Shown here: positions 34,835 to 44,511 of the stretch, piece by piece | How positions within the stretch are numbered: the stretch's first letter is position 1 | How the letters are laid out: the number at the start of each line of letters is the position of its first letter | Origin: Nonomuraea rhodomycinica | Lineage (GTDB): Bacteria; Actinomycetota; Actinomycetes; Streptosporangiales; Streptosporangiaceae | Length of the DNA: 64,000 nt | NCBI RefSeq assembly: GCF_013363995.1 | Contig: NZ_JABWGO010000011.1 | Coordinates: 1-64,000, forward strand | Direction of reading: 5' to 3' | Made by a program: the position numbers and the translations under genes | Notes under the pieces: model-generated | Told to the model about the DNA's origin: nothing | The model's input: the letters and a program-made list of their open reading frames with translations, nothing else | The model's database searches: none

Positions 34835-35854
34835 CTAGACCAGGACTTGTAACGCGTTCGGGATAGACCGGAACGTTACGGATTCGCGTTCGCCCAGGTA
34901 GTCCCCGTCCAGCTCGAAGGCCACCGGGCGGTCGGCGGTGAGGGTGAACTCGGGTTCGTCGTGCAGCTGGACGAGGTGCCGTCCGGACGGAAGGGCGTCA
35001 CTCTCCGTGAGAATGTGCTGGATGAGCGGCATCAACGAGGTCAGGCCCATGCGCTGGAGTCCCAGCATGTCGAGGCCGGTCTCGAAGGAGGCCCACGGCG
35101 TGGGGCGGACCGGGCGCGTGCCGACGTACGTCCAGGGTGAGGTGTTGGAGATGATCGCCATGAAGATCCCCGCTGCGGTGGGGATGCCCGGACCGGTCAG
35201 CGTCATCGCCGGACGCCGCTTGTCGGTCGCGACATAGTGCCGTAGCGCGGTGTTCACGTAGCGGGCGGGCGTCGCCTTGCGGCCGGCGCCGCGCAGCCCC
35301 TCGACGGCCCGGACGACCTCGGCGTCGTACCCCAGGCCCGCGCAGAAGGTGAAATATCGGCTCTCGTTCTCCCAGAGGGCCTGGCCCAGGCCGACGGTCC
35401 TGCGGCGGCCCTCGCGCAGCGCCTCCAGCACCGCGCCGGTGGCCTCCACGGGGTCGTTCGGCAGGCCGAGCCCGCGGGCGAACACGTTGGCGCTGCCGCC
35501 GGGGATGACGATCACCGCCGGACGCCCGGCACTCGGGTTGTCGTCGGCGACGGCGTCGGCGACGGAGGGGGCGGGGGCGCCGTCGTCGCCGGGGCCGGAG
35601 GGCCGGGCGGCGATGCCGTTGACGGGGTTGAGGAGGCCGTTCACCGTCTCGTTGATCGTTCCGTCGCCGCCGAGGACGGCCACCACGTCGTACCCCTTGG
35701 CGCGCGCGGTGGCGGCCAGCGACGCCGCGTGGCCCCGGTAGCCGGTCTCCTCGACGGTCAGCTCCATGGCCGCCCCGAGCGCCCGGAGCAGCACGTTCCG
35801 GGTGCGGGCGTTCGTGGTCGTCGCCTTGGGGTTGACCAGCAGCATCGCGCGCAT
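34835..35854 (-). CDS. Diacylglycerol kinase family lipid kinase
   Basis: 339 residues from ATG 35854; further upstream codons lack conservation. N-terminal LLVNPKATTTNARTR and nucleotide motif VLGGDGTINETVNGLL, then VIPGGSANVFARGLGLP, all diagnostic of the DAGK catalytic domain. The C-terminal half has the beta-sandwich with ELDGDYLGE. Between GGDGT and the PGG motif is an Ala/Pro/Asp insertion (about 95-120). Bacterial members phosphorylate diacylglycerol or related lipids such as phosphatidylinositol-mannoside precursors; substrate unknown. Confidence 0.85.
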   Translation of the reverse strand: MRAMLLVNPKATTTNARTRNVLLRALGAAMELTVEETGYRGHAASLAATARAKGYDVVAVLGGDGTINETVNGLLNPVNGIAARPSGPGDDGAPAPSVADAVADDNPSAGRPAVIVIPGGSANVFARGLGLPNDPVEATGAVLEALREGRRRTVGLGQALWENESRYFTFCAGLGYDAEVVRAVEGLRGAGRKATPARYVNTALRHYVATDKRRPAMTLTGPGIPTAAGIFMAIISNTSPWTYVGTRPVRPTPWASFETGLDMLGLQRMGLTSLMPLIQHILTESDALPSGRHLVQLHDEPEFTLTADRPVAFELDGDYLGERESVTFRSIPNALQVLV

Positions 35855-35964
35855 GAGGCCAGCGTATCCATGATGGATGTCTGTCTTGTCGAGAAGATCC
35901 CGGTTTCGCACCTGAAGCCCCGGGCGGAGACCGGACCGGCGGCCGGAGCGGATAGGGTTCCCGT

Positions 35965-36360
35965 GTGTCGAAGCGTCCCCTGAGCCTGCTGGTCGCCGCC
36001 GTCGTCGTCGCCCTGGAGGGCCTCGTGACGTTCGGGCTGGGCGGTTTCGTGGCGGTCGAGACCGCGCGCGGGCTGGCCGCCGACGTGACCAGTGCCGTCG
36101 CCGAGGCGGCCTTCGGCATGCTGATCGGCGCCGGGCTGCTCTGGGTGGCGTGGGGCGGCCTGTTGAGAGGCGAGCGGTGGGGCAGGACGCCGACCGTGCT
36201 CGCCCAGGTCTTCGTGCTGCCCGTCGCGATCACGCTCATCGACTCCGGCCGGCCCGACCTGGGGGTGCCGCTGGTCGCGGTGGCGGTGATCGGCCTGGCC
36301 GCCGTGCTCGCACCCCCCACCACCAAGGCGTTGTACGGCGACGGCCAGGAAACCCGCTGA
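35965..36360 (+). CDS. Four-helix membrane protein of unknown function
   Basis: 131 residues with about four hydrophobic helices and short loops, a basic start (MSKRPLSLL) and a Lys/Asp/Glu tail. The GTG start lies 6 nt after TAGGGT (35953-35958), so the mRNA is probably leaderless. Small integral membrane proteins of this kind are common in actinomycetes; no function is known. Confidence 0.65.
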   Translation: MSKRPLSLLVAAVVVALEGLVTFGLGGFVAVETARGLAADVTSAVAEAAFGMLIGAGLLWVAWGGLLRGERWGRTPTVLAQVFVLPVAITLIDSGRPDLGVPLVAVAVIGLAAVLAPPTTKALYGDGQETR

Positions 36361-36365
36361 CGGCG

Positions 36366-37166
36366 TCAGTCGTCGGCGGTGAGGCCCTCGCGCAGCTGGG
36401 CCAGCGTGCGGGCCAGCAGGCGCGAGACGTGCATCTGCGAGATGCCCAGCTCGGTGGCGATCTGGGACTGCGTCATGTTGCCGAAGAACCGCAGCAGGAG
36501 AATGCGCTTCTCACGCGGCGGCAGGCGTTCGAGCAGCGGCTTGAGCGACTCGCGGTACTCGACCCCTTCGAGCGACTCGTCCACGATGCCGAGCGAGTCG
36601 GACACGGCGGGCGCGTCGTCGTCGCCGGAGTCGGGCGCGTCGAGGGACACCGTCGAGTAGGCGTTGGCCGACTCCAGCCCCTCCAGCACCTCCTCCTCGG
36701 TCATCTTGAGGTAGGCGGCCAGCTCGGCGACCGTCGGCGCGCGCCCCTCGCGCTGCGACAGATCGCTTATCGCCTTCGTCAGCGAGAGCTTGAGCTCCTG
36801 CAGCCGGCGCGGCACCCGGACCGCCCAGCCCTTGTCGCGGAAGTGCCGCTTGATCTCGCCGACGATCGTCGGCGTCGCGTAGGTGGAGAACTCCACGCCG
36901 CGGTTGAGGTCGAACCGGTCGATCGACTTGATGAGCCCGATCGTGGCGACCTGGGTGAGGTCGTCGAGCCATTCGCCGCGGTTGCGAAAGCGCCGCGCGA
37001 GGTACTCGACCAGCGGAAGGTGGAGCTCCACCAGCTCGTCCCTGATGCGCTGACGGCGCGGCTCCTCGGGCCCGAGCTCGGCCAGCTCGGCGAACAGCAT
37101 GCGGGCACGGACCCGGTCGGGCACAGCGTGGTCGCTGGTGGCCATCGCTCCAGTCCTTTCCGTCAC
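36366..37166 (-). CDS. SigB/SigF-family stress sigma factor
   Basis: 266 residues from GTG 37166, which overlaps the rsbW stop (GTGA). ATG 37145 (259 residues) has its own GGACTGGAG site and is equally plausible. Region 2: LVEYLARRFRNRGEWLDDLTQVATIGLIKSIDRFD; region 3: AVRVPRRLQEL; region 4: LPPREKRILLLRFFGNMTQSQIATELGISQMHVSRLLAR. Members of this group direct general stress or sporulation genes and are inhibited by the RsbW-type protein encoded just upstream. Confidence 0.92.
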   Translation of the reverse strand: MTERTGAMATSDHAVPDRVRARMLFAELAELGPEEPRRQRIRDELVELHLPLVEYLARRFRNRGEWLDDLTQVATIGLIKSIDRFDLNRGVEFSTYATPTIVGEIKRHFRDKGWAVRVPRRLQELKLSLTKAISDLSQREGRAPTVAELAAYLKMTEEEVLEGLESANAYSTVSLDAPDSGDDDAPAVSDSLGIVDESLEGVEYRESLKPLLERLPPREKRILLLRFFGNMTQSQIATELGISQMHVSRLLARTLAQLREGLTADD

Positions 37167-37588
37167 GCCGGCCTCGCCGCGCCTCGGCGCTTACGCAGGA
37201 CGATCGCCATGCGGTCGGGAGAGTCGGTAACCGCCTCCACATCGTCGGCCAGGGCGGTCAGGACCATCCAGGCGAAGTCGTCGCGCTTGGGCGCGGAGCT
37301 GCCGACTGTCGCCACCTCGACCTTGACCTGCATCTCCTGCCCGGTCAGCTCGAACTCGGCGGTCAGGTCGGTGCCCGGGACCGCCTCGTTCAGGAGCATG
37401 GCGCACGCCTCGTCGACCGCGATCCGCAGATCCTCGATCTCGTCGAGCGTGAAGTCGAGCCGGGCGGCCAGCCCGGCCGTGGCCGTACGCAACACGGACA
37501 GGTAGGCGCTCGCCGCGGGAAGCCTGATGCTCACCACGTCCCGGATGCCGGTCTCGCCCTCCATGCGCGTCTCGGTTTCCTCGGTCAC
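37163..37588 (-). CDS. rsbW: RsbW-type anti-sigma factor
   Basis: 141-residue GHKL-fold serine kinase/anti-sigma factor. N-terminal RLPAASAYLSVLRTATAGLAARLDF; N box DLRIAVDEACAMLL; C-terminal region DDFAWMVLTALADDVEAV in place of the usual FGLxLI... motif. It is expected to bind the sigma factor encoded downstream. No anti-anti-sigma gene is adjacent. Start uncertain between ATG 37588 and an ATG 24 bp later. Confidence 0.88.
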   Translation of the reverse strand: MTEETETRMEGETGIRDVVSIRLPAASAYLSVLRTATAGLAARLDFTLDEIEDLRIAVDEACAMLLNEAVPGTDLTAEFELTGQEMQVKVEVATVGSSAPKRDDFAWMVLTALADDVEAVTDSPDRMAIVLRKRRGAARPA

Positions 37589-37670
37589 GTTCCTCCTCGC
37601 GTATACGACGCTGACTGCAACTTACCGCCCCTGAGAGGTGCTTGGACGATTCAGACTCGCCAACAACGGA

Positions 37671-37707
37671 AAAGGCTCTGTGTAGCGGGTAACCACACAG
37701 AGCCTTT
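37671..37707 (-). terminator. Intrinsic terminator after sodN
   Basis: Perfect 13-bp stem AAAGGCTCTGTGT (37671-37683) / ACACAGAGCCTTT (37695-37707) with an 11-nt loop, immediately after the sodN stop. On the minus strand the stem ends in a short run of T. Confidence 0.9.
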
Positions 37708-37715
37708 GCGCCGTT

Positions 37716-38117
37716 CTACGCGGCCTTGGTCTCCCAGAAGATCTTGGAGATCTCGTCGATCTTGCCGAGCAGGTCCTCGGCCTTGGCGACGTCGACCGTG
37801 CCCTTGGCGCCCGCCGCGCCGGCCAGCTTCGTGGCGTCCCAGAAGAGCTGGTGGAGCTGGGGGTACTGCTCCAGGTGCGGGGGCTTGAAGTAGTCGGTCC
37901 ACAGCACCCACAGGTGGTGCTTGACCAGCTCGGCCCGCTCCTCCTTGATGGTCAGCGCGCGAGCGCGGAAGACCGGGTCCTCGTTGGCCGCGTACTTCTC
38001 CATGATCGCCTTGACCGACTCCGCCTCGATCCGCGCCTGAGCGGGGTCGTAGACGCCGCAGGGCAGGTCGCAGTGCGCGGAGGCGACGTGCTTGGGTCGT
38101 AGCAGTCGTGCGAGCAT
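37716..38117 (-). CDS. sodN: Nickel superoxide dismutase precursor
   Basis: 133 residues from ATG 38117 with AAGGA upstream. A 14-residue propeptide (MLARLLRPKHVASA) precedes the nickel hook HCDLPCGVY, whose His1, Cys2 and Cys6 bind Ni after cleavage. The rest (DPAQARIEAESVKAI, LVKHHLWVLWTDYFKPPH, KIFWETK) matches Streptomyces SodN throughout. It converts superoxide to hydrogen peroxide and oxygen. The maturation protease SodX is divergently encoded. Nickel-dependent control by Nur is known in Streptomyces; no clear Nur box was assigned here. Confidence 0.97.
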   Translation of the reverse strand: MLARLLRPKHVASAHCDLPCGVYDPAQARIEAESVKAIMEKYAANEDPVFRARALTIKEERAELVKHHLWVLWTDYFKPPHLEQYPQLHQLFWDATKLAGAAGAKGTVDVAKAEDLLGKIDEISKIFWETKAA

Positions 38118-38207
38118 CAGAAGGTCCTTCCTTGATGCTGAGTCAGCTTGGTCCACTTACCGACCTTACTCGGGTCGCAAGGCCCGTGACGGAGGGGGTC
38201 TCGGCGT

Positions 38208-38507
38208 ATGAGAGTGCGTGTCGAAGGGGATTCGATGCGCCCCGCGCTGCTGCCCGGCGACTGGCTCCTGGTGCGGCGCGGCGCCCCGGTCAGGCCCGGC
38301 GACATCGTGGTCGCCCGGCTCCCCGGAGACTCCTCCCGGCTGATCGTCAAGCGGGCCGCATGGCAGGGCGACGACGGGTGGTGGCTGGAGAGCGACAACC
38401 AGCGGGCCTCCGGCCGGCGCGACAGCTGGGACTTCGGGCCGGTCACCGACGTGGTGGGGCGGGTCGTGCTGCGCTACTGGCCGCCGCGGCGGCGTTCGCG
38501 GGAGTGA
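38208..38507 (+). CDS. sodX: Ni-SOD maturation protease SodX (S26 family)
   Basis: 99-residue signal-peptidase-like S26 protease. Catalytic Ser in VEGDSMRPALLPGDWLLV and Lys in SRLIVKRAAW. No membrane anchor, as for SodX. It removes the SodN propeptide to expose the nickel-binding His. ATG 38208 has GGAGGGGG upstream. Divergent from sodN with a 90-bp shared region. Confidence 0.92.
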   Translation: MRVRVEGDSMRPALLPGDWLLVRRGAPVRPGDIVVARLPGDSSRLIVKRAAWQGDDGWWLESDNQRASGRRDSWDFGPVTDVVGRVVLRYWPPRRRSRE

Positions 38508-38513
38508 TCGGCC

Positions 38514-38948
38514 TCATTGACCGCCGCGGCGGCGGGCCCGGTAGGCGGCGACGTTCGCGCGGGTGGCGCAGCGGGAGGAGCAGTAGCGCCGCGAGCGGTT
38601 GGAGGAGGTGTCGAGGAACGCCCGGCCGCAGCGGGGGTCCTGGCAGCGGCCCAGCCGCTCGGCGCCGTGCTCGGCGACCACCGCGGCCAGGCCCATGACG
38701 GCGCCCGCGGCGGGGTTGTCCGTGGGGTCCTCGGCCAGGTGCAGGTGCCAGCCGCGGCCGTCGTGGGCGGCCAGCTGCGGCCGTACGGGGTGCAGGACGA
38801 GCAGCACGTTGAGCAGCGCCGCCACGGTGGCCTCGTCCCCGGCGTCGAAGACGGCGGCGAGCTGGTCGCGCAGCTCCCGCAGCGGGGGCGGCGGGTCGGG
38901 GTCGTTGACGAGACGGACCGCCCACTCGGCGTAAGAGGTCAAGTCCAT
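38514..38948 (-). CDS. CGNR zinc-finger protein
   Basis: 144 residues. N-terminal ABATE-like stress-sensing domain (SYAEWAVRLVNDPDP..LRELRDQL) and C-terminal CGNR-type zinc finger LGRCQDPRCGRAFLDTSSNRSRRYCSSRCATRANVAAYRARRR, here spanning ~100-142, with four Cys in C-x4-C...C-x3-C. Probable transcription regulator. Convergent with sodX, 6 bp apart. Confidence 0.85.
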   Translation of the reverse strand: MDLTSYAEWAVRLVNDPDPPPPLRELRDQLAAVFDAGDEATVAALLNVLLVLHPVRPQLAAHDGRGWHLHLAEDPTDNPAAGAVMGLAAVVAEHGAERLGRCQDPRCGRAFLDTSSNRSRRYCSSRCATRANVAAYRARRRGGQ

Positions 38949-38995
38949 GCCGGAGTATTACACGGCTGGGCCGCGCTGTGACGCCCGCAGGAGAG

Positions 38996-39028
38996 GCGGC
39001 CACCCTGGTCCGCGGAAGGTGGCCGCCC
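38996..39028 (-). terminator. Terminator-like hairpin after the amino-acid ABC operon
   Basis: GGCGGCCACC (38996-39005) pairs with GGTGGCCGCC (39019-39028), loop 13 nt, 18 bp past the ATPase stop on the minus strand. No strong T tract. Confidence 0.6.
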
Positions 39029-39046
39029 CTCATCCGTCCTCGCGCG

Positions 39047-39786
<740 letters not shown>

Positions 39787-39790
<4 letters not shown>

Positions 39791-40626
39791 CGAGCCCTCA
39801 CCTCCCGCTTCTCCAGTCGGGTCGAGAGGTGCCCCAGAGGGATCGTCACCAGCAGGTACGTCAGGCCGGACACCATGATCGGCGTGGCGTTGGCGTACTG
39901 GGAGGCCAGGTCGTTGCCGAACTTGGCCAGCTCCACGTACTCACCGGACACGCCGAGGAACAGCACCAGCGACGAGTCCTTGAGCAGGGCCACGAACTGG
40001 TTGGTGGTCGGCGGGATGACGATCCTGATGGCCTGCGGGATGATCACCGTGATCTGGGCCCGCGCGGCCGACATGCCGAGCGAGCGCGCCGCCTCGACCT
40101 GCCCCTTGGGCACCGCCTGCAGACCGGCCCGGAACACCTCCGCCTGGTAGGCCGCGCCGACCAGGCCGAGGCCCAGGATGCCCTGGCCGTACGTGCCGCC
40201 GGGCACCGCGAAGCCCGGCAGGGCCAGCGGCAGGAAGGTGATCAGCAGGAAGATGAGCAGGGCGGGTAGCCCGCGGAAGATCTCGATGTAGAGCGTGGAG
40301 ATCCAGCGGTACGGCCGGACGGTCGACAGCCTCATGAGCGCGAGCACCAGCCCGAGCACGAACGAGAAGATGAAGCCGCCGACCGAGTAGATGATCGTGT
40401 TGCGCAGCGCGACCGTGAACAGCTCGGGCAGGGCCTTGCCGGCCACGTCGGGCTTGGCGAAGTTCTCCGCCAGGCTGCCCCAGTCGGCGTACAGGACGAT
40501 GCCGACGGCGATCGCGACCAGGACGACGTACTGGATCGCGCGGCTGATGCGCTGCTTCTTACGCGGGCTGAGCCGGGCCTTCCCGCCCGGCTCGGCCGCC
40601 ACCGGTGGTGGTAGGCGATCCGTCAT
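39787..40626 (-). CDS. Polar amino-acid ABC transporter permease
   Basis: 279 residues with about five to six membrane helices after a basic N-terminus ([17 protein letters not shown]). HisM/GlnP-type motifs: [51 protein letters not shown] and the EAA loop. It is the only permease of the operon, so a homodimer is expected. Confidence 0.93.
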
Positions 40627-40629
40627 GGA

Positions 40630-41487
40630 TCAACCCAGCTCGCCGGGCTTCTTGCCGAACCACTTGACGTAGATCTTCTCGTACGTGCCGTCGGACTTGG
40701 CCTGGGTGATCGTGTCGTTGATCGTCTTGAGCAGGACCGGGTCGGCGTTCTTCTTCAGGCCGATGCCGTACTGCTCGCCCGTGTCGAGGCTGGCGATCAG
40801 CTCGAACTTGGCGGCGATCTCCGGCTTCTTCAGCCAGGTCAGCACGACCGGCAGGTCCTGGACGATCACGTCGGCCTGGCCGGCCTGCAGCGCCAGCAGC
40901 TCCTTGGAGCTGTCGGCGTACTCGGTCGGGTCCAGACCCTGCTTCTTGACGTAGTCGAGGCCGGTCGTGCTGGCCTGGGCGCCCAGCTTGAGGCCCTTGG
41001 CCTTGACGTCCTCCAGCGACTTGGCGCCCGTGCCCTTCTTGGCCAGCAGGGCCTGCGTGGCGTCGAAGTACGGCTCGGAGAACGTGATGTTCTGCTTGCG
41101 CTCGGGAGTGATCGTCATGCCGGCGGCGGCGACGTCGCACTTGCCGGTGGCCATGGCCGCGCCGCTCTTGATGACGGCGAAGTCGATGTCCACGATGTCC
41201 TGCGTGACGCCGAGCTTCTTGGCGACCAGGTCGACGATGTCCACGTCGAATCCGACGATCTTGCCGTCCTTGTCCTTGAACTGGAACGGCTCGTACGGGA
41301 TGTTGGTGCAGGTGGTGAGCTTGCCCGGGTGAACGAGCTTGGCTCCGCCCGCGGCATTGCCGCCTCCGGTGGTGGCGGAGGTGGAGCCGCCTCCCGAACC
41401 GCCGCCGCAGCCGGACAGCGCCAGGACGGCGGTCAGGGCGAGCGCGCCGATGGCTTGGCCACGGCTGCTCCTGGGCCAGAGGGCCAT
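40630..41487 (-). CDS. Polar amino-acid binding lipoprotein
   Basis: 285 residues from ATG 41487 with GAGGAGG upstream. Signal peptide with lipobox ALSGC, then a Gly/Ser tether. The binding domain has YEPFQFKDKDGKIVGFDVDIVDLVAKKLG and GKCDVAAAGMTITPERKQNITFSEPY, typical of SBP family 3. Mature protein is lipid-anchored outside the membrane. First gene of the three-gene operon. Confidence 0.95.
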   Translation of the reverse strand: MALWPRSSRGQAIGALALTAVLALSGCGGGSGGGSTSATTGGGNAAGGAKLVHPGKLTTCTNIPYEPFQFKDKDGKIVGFDVDIVDLVAKKLGVTQDIVDIDFAVIKSGAAMATGKCDVAAAGMTITPERKQNITFSEPYFDATQALLAKKGTGAKSLEDVKAKGLKLGAQASTTGLDYVKKQGLDPTEYADSSKELLALQAGQADVIVQDLPVVLTWLKKPEIAAKFELIASLDTGEQYGIGLKKNADPVLLKTINDTITQAKSDGTYEKIYVKWFGKKPGELG

Positions 41488-41767
41488 GTCAGGCCTCCTC
41501 AAGGGTATATGCCAAAAAGTCGGATTTGGTGAAGTTTAAGTGGCAGGTTGCCCGGCTCCGCCATCGGACATTTAACAATGCGTCAACGGAACGGCGTCGA
41601 TGGCGATACCTGTGGTCGTCTCGGCGTGTGGCACTATGGGGCGACGGGTGACCCCCGTAACCCCTCACGAGACGTTCGGGAGGGGACCCTGGCGGCTACC
41701 GAAGCCAGGCCTCTCGCGCCGTCTGCCGAAGGTCCTTCGTCCGTCCGATGACTACTGGGGTCTCTCT

Positions 41768-42973
41768 GTGACTGCCTCTCCTGCCTCGTCCGCATCGTCC
41801 TCACTCGCCTCACTCGACGTCGATCCGGTCTTCGCCCTGCACCGCGGCGGCAAGCTGGAGGTCCGCTCCACCATCCCGGTCCGCGACGCCGGTGACCTGT
41901 CACTGGCCTACACCCCCGGGGTGGCCCAGGTCTGCACCGCCATCGCCGACACGCCGTCGCTGGTCCACGACTACACGTGGGTCTCCAACGTCGTGGCCGT
42001 CGTCTCCGACGGCACCGCCGTGCTCGGCCTCGGCGACATCGGCCCGGCCGCGGCCATGCCCGTGATGGAGGGCAAGGCGCTGCTGTTCAAGGAGTTCGCC
42101 GGGGTCGACGCCGTGCCGATCTGCCTCGACTGCACCGACGTCGACGCGCTCGTCGAGACCGTCGTCCGGCTCGCCCCCTCCTTCGGCGGCATCAACCTCG
42201 AGGACATCAGCGCCCCGCGCTGCTTCGAGGTCGAGGACCGCCTGCGCGAGCTGCTCGACATCCCCGTCTTCCACGACGACCAGCACGGCACCGCCATCGT
42301 GGTCCTGGCCGCGCTCACCAACGCCGCCCGCCTCACCGGCCGCACGCTCGGCGACCTGCGCGCCGTCGTGGCCGGCGCCGGCGCCTCCGGCGTCGCGGTC
42401 ACCCGCATCCTGCTGGAGGCCGGCATCGGCGACATCGCCGTGGCCGACTCCAAGGGCATGATCCACTCCGGCCGCGACGACCTCAACCCGGTGAAGTCCG
42501 CCCTGGCCCGCGACACCAACCGCGCCGCTCACACCGGCTCCACCGAGCAGGCGCTGGCCGGGGCCGACGTGTTCGTCGGCCTGTCCGGCTCGACCGTGTC
42601 GGAGGAGGCCATCGCGTCCATGGCGCCCGACTCGATCGTGTTCGCGCTGTCCAACCCCACGCCCGAGGTGGCGCCGTCCGTGGCGGCCCGCCACGCCCGC
42701 GTGGTCGCCACCGGCCGCTCCGACTTCCCCAACCAGATCAACAACGTGCTCGCCTTCCCCGGCGTCTTCCGCGGGGCGCTCGACGTCCGGGCCACCGCCA
42801 TCACCGAGAACATGAAGGTGGCCGCCGCCACCGCGCTCGCCGCCGTCGTGGGCGACGACCTCGCGGCCGACTACGTCATCCCCAGCCCCTTCGACGAGCG
42901 TGTCGCCCCCGCCGTCACCGCGGCCGTCGCTGAGCAGGCCAGGAAGGACGGCGTCGCCCGCGTCAAGGGCTGA
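41768..42973 (+). CDS. NAD-type malic enzyme
   Basis: Oxidative decarboxylation of malate to pyruvate. 401 residues from GTG 41768; earlier codons are unconserved. Malic domain: [37 protein letters not shown] (Lys and Asp of the active site), [34 protein letters not shown] domain: [20 protein letters not shown] and [20 protein letters not shown]. Short bacterial type without a phosphotransacetylase domain. The neighbouring ABC transporter and sodN/sodX keep the order seen in Streptomyces. Confidence 0.93.
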   Translation: MTASPASSASSSLASLDVDPVFALHRGGKLEVRSTIPVRDAGDLSLAYTPGVAQVCTAIADTPSLVHDYTWVSNVVAVVSDGTAVLGLGDIGPAAAMPVMEGKALLFKEFAGVDAVPICLDCTDVDALVETVVRLAPSFGGINLEDISAPRCFEVEDRLRELLDIPVFHDDQHGTAIVVLAALTNAARLTGRTLGDLRAVVAGAGASGVAVTRILLEAGIGDIAVADSKGMIHSGRDDLNPVKSALARDTNRAAHTGSTEQALAGADVFVGLSGSTVSEEAIASMAPDSIVFALSNPTPEVAPSVAARHARVVATGRSDFPNQINNVLAFPGVFRGALDVRATAITENMKVAAATALAAVVGDDLAADYVIPSPFDERVAPAVTAAVAEQARKDGVARVKG

Positions 42974-43055
42974 CGCGTACAGGATCTGCCGGGCCGGCGT
43001 CCGGATAGTTCGCGCGAGCATCGGGAAAGCGCAAAACTTCCTTTACTCAGCGTGC

Positions 43056-43061
43056 TATAAC
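43056..43061 (+). promoter_or_regulatory. Possible -10 element of the TPR regulator gene
   Basis: TATAAC about 90 bp before the ATG at 43150, in a less GC-rich patch (43025-43065). No convincing -35. Confidence 0.3.
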
Positions 43062-43149
43062 AGGAGCCCTCTGTAAGGACGCCGGCTCCCGCCTCCCTCG
43101 GTGAGGAGGCCACGACGTGGCCGGCTCCACTCCCGCGGTGAGGAGAGCG

Positions 43150-44508
43150 ATGACACGCGAGCCCAACAGACTGCTGCGGCAGCTCATCGCGGAGTCGGGG
43201 TTCTCCCACAAAGGGCTGGCCAGGCGCCTCAACGAGCTGGGCGCCGCGCGCGGCACCCCGGGCCTGAAGTACGACCACAGTTCCGTCCTGCGATGGATCG
43301 GTGGCCAGCGGCCCAGGGAGCCCGTGCCGGCGCTGCTCAGCGAGATCTTCGCGCTCCGGCTCGGCAGGCCCGTCCGACCCGAAGACCTGGGCATGCCGAC
43401 GATCATCACCCCCCTCGACCTCGGGCAAGAGTTCACGCACACGTGGCAGGAGGGGGTCGCGACCGTGACGGCGCTGTGGCGGGCCGACGTGGAGAGAAGG
43501 AGATTCCTGATCGACTCCACGTTCGCGATAGGAGCAGGCTCCGTGGGAGCCGTGCGCTGGCTGACATCCCCATCCGAGGGCCGCCTCGAAGGCGGCGGCA
43601 CCCGCCGCGTCGGCCGGGCCGACATCGCGGCCATCCACGAGGTGACCCGCTCGTTCGGCGAGCTCGACAACCGCTTCGGCAGCGGGCGCGTGCGCGCCTC
43701 CGTGGTCAAGTACCTCGACACCGCCGTGGGGCCGCTGCTCAAGGACGGCACGTACGGCGAGGCCACAGGCAAGCAGCTCGCCGCCGCCGCGGCCGAGCTC
43801 ACCCGGCTGGCCGGCTGGATGGCCTACGACCTGGAGCAGCACGGCCTCGCCCAGCGCTACCTCATCCAGGCGCTGCGCCTGGCCAGGGGAGCGGGCGACG
43901 ACGCGCTCGGCGGCGAGATCCTGGCCGGCATGGCCCACCAGGCCATCTACATGAGCCAGCCGGCCCACGCCCTCGACCTGGCCAGGGCCGCCCAGCTCGC
44001 GGCCCGGCGCTCCGGTGTCCAGACGCTCATGGCCTCCTGCCACGTGCTCGAGGCCCACGCCCACGCCGGGCTCGGCGACGCCCGCTCGTGCAGCGCCAGC
44101 CTCCACCAGGCCGAGCTGGCCTTCGACCGCCGCTCACCGGGCCGCGAGCCCGCCTGGCTCGGCTACTTCGACGAGGCCTACCTCGCCGCCAAGTTCGCCC
44201 ACTGCTTCCGCGACCTCGGCGACGGGCCGCGCGCCGTGCGCCAGGCCCGCCGCTCGCTCGACATGGACGGCCGCTACGTGCGGGGCCGGATGTTCAACCT
44301 GTCGCTGCTGGCCGCCGGGCTGCTCCAGTGCGGCGAGCTGGAGGAGGCGTGCGGGGTGGCGGCCGGGGCTCTGGACCTGGCCGGGGAGCTCCAGTCGGTC
44401 AGGTCCCGCTCCTACGCCACCGACCTGCGCCGGCGGCTGGAACCGTACCGGCGCGAGAGCGCGGTCACGTCCCTGTACGAACGCGCCCGCGCCCTCGCGC
44501 CGGTCTGA
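43150..44508 (+). CDS. HTH/TPR regulatory protein
   Basis: 452 residues from ATG 43150 with GAGGAGAG upstream. N-terminal XRE-like DNA-binding region (NRLLRQLIAESGFSHKGLARRLNELG, SSVLRWIGGQRP). A linker with a hydrophobic segment (STFAIGAGSVGAVRWL) follows, then TPR-like helical repeats to the end (GWMAYDLEQHGLAQRYLIQALRLAR, ARAAQLAARRS.). Proteins of this build regulate development and antibiotic production in Streptomyces (NsdA-like), sensing unknown partners. Convergent with the first trypsin-fold gene, 3 bp apart. Confidence 0.75.
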   Translation: MTREPNRLLRQLIAESGFSHKGLARRLNELGAARGTPGLKYDHSSVLRWIGGQRPREPVPALLSEIFALRLGRPVRPEDLGMPTIITPLDLGQEFTHTWQEGVATVTALWRADVERRRFLIDSTFAIGAGSVGAVRWLTSPSEGRLEGGGTRRVGRADIAAIHEVTRSFGELDNRFGSGRVRASVVKYLDTAVGPLLKDGTYGEATGKQLAAAAAELTRLAGWMAYDLEQHGLAQRYLIQALRLARGAGDDALGGEILAGMAHQAIYMSQPAHALDLARAAQLAARRSGVQTLMASCHVLEAHAHAGLGDARSCSASLHQAELAFDRRSPGREPAWLGYFDEAYLAAKFAHCFRDLGDGPRAVRQARRSLDMDGRYVRGRMFNLSLLAAGLLQCGELEEACGVAAGALDLAGELQSVRSRSYATDLRRRLEPYRRESAVTSLYERARALAPV

Positions 44509-44511
44509 CCC

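Noticed and set aside
34826-34852. CTGGTCTAG half-site resembling a DasR dre element
   Set aside because: Only one half matches and it lies at the 3' end of the lipid kinase gene; not a plausible operator.
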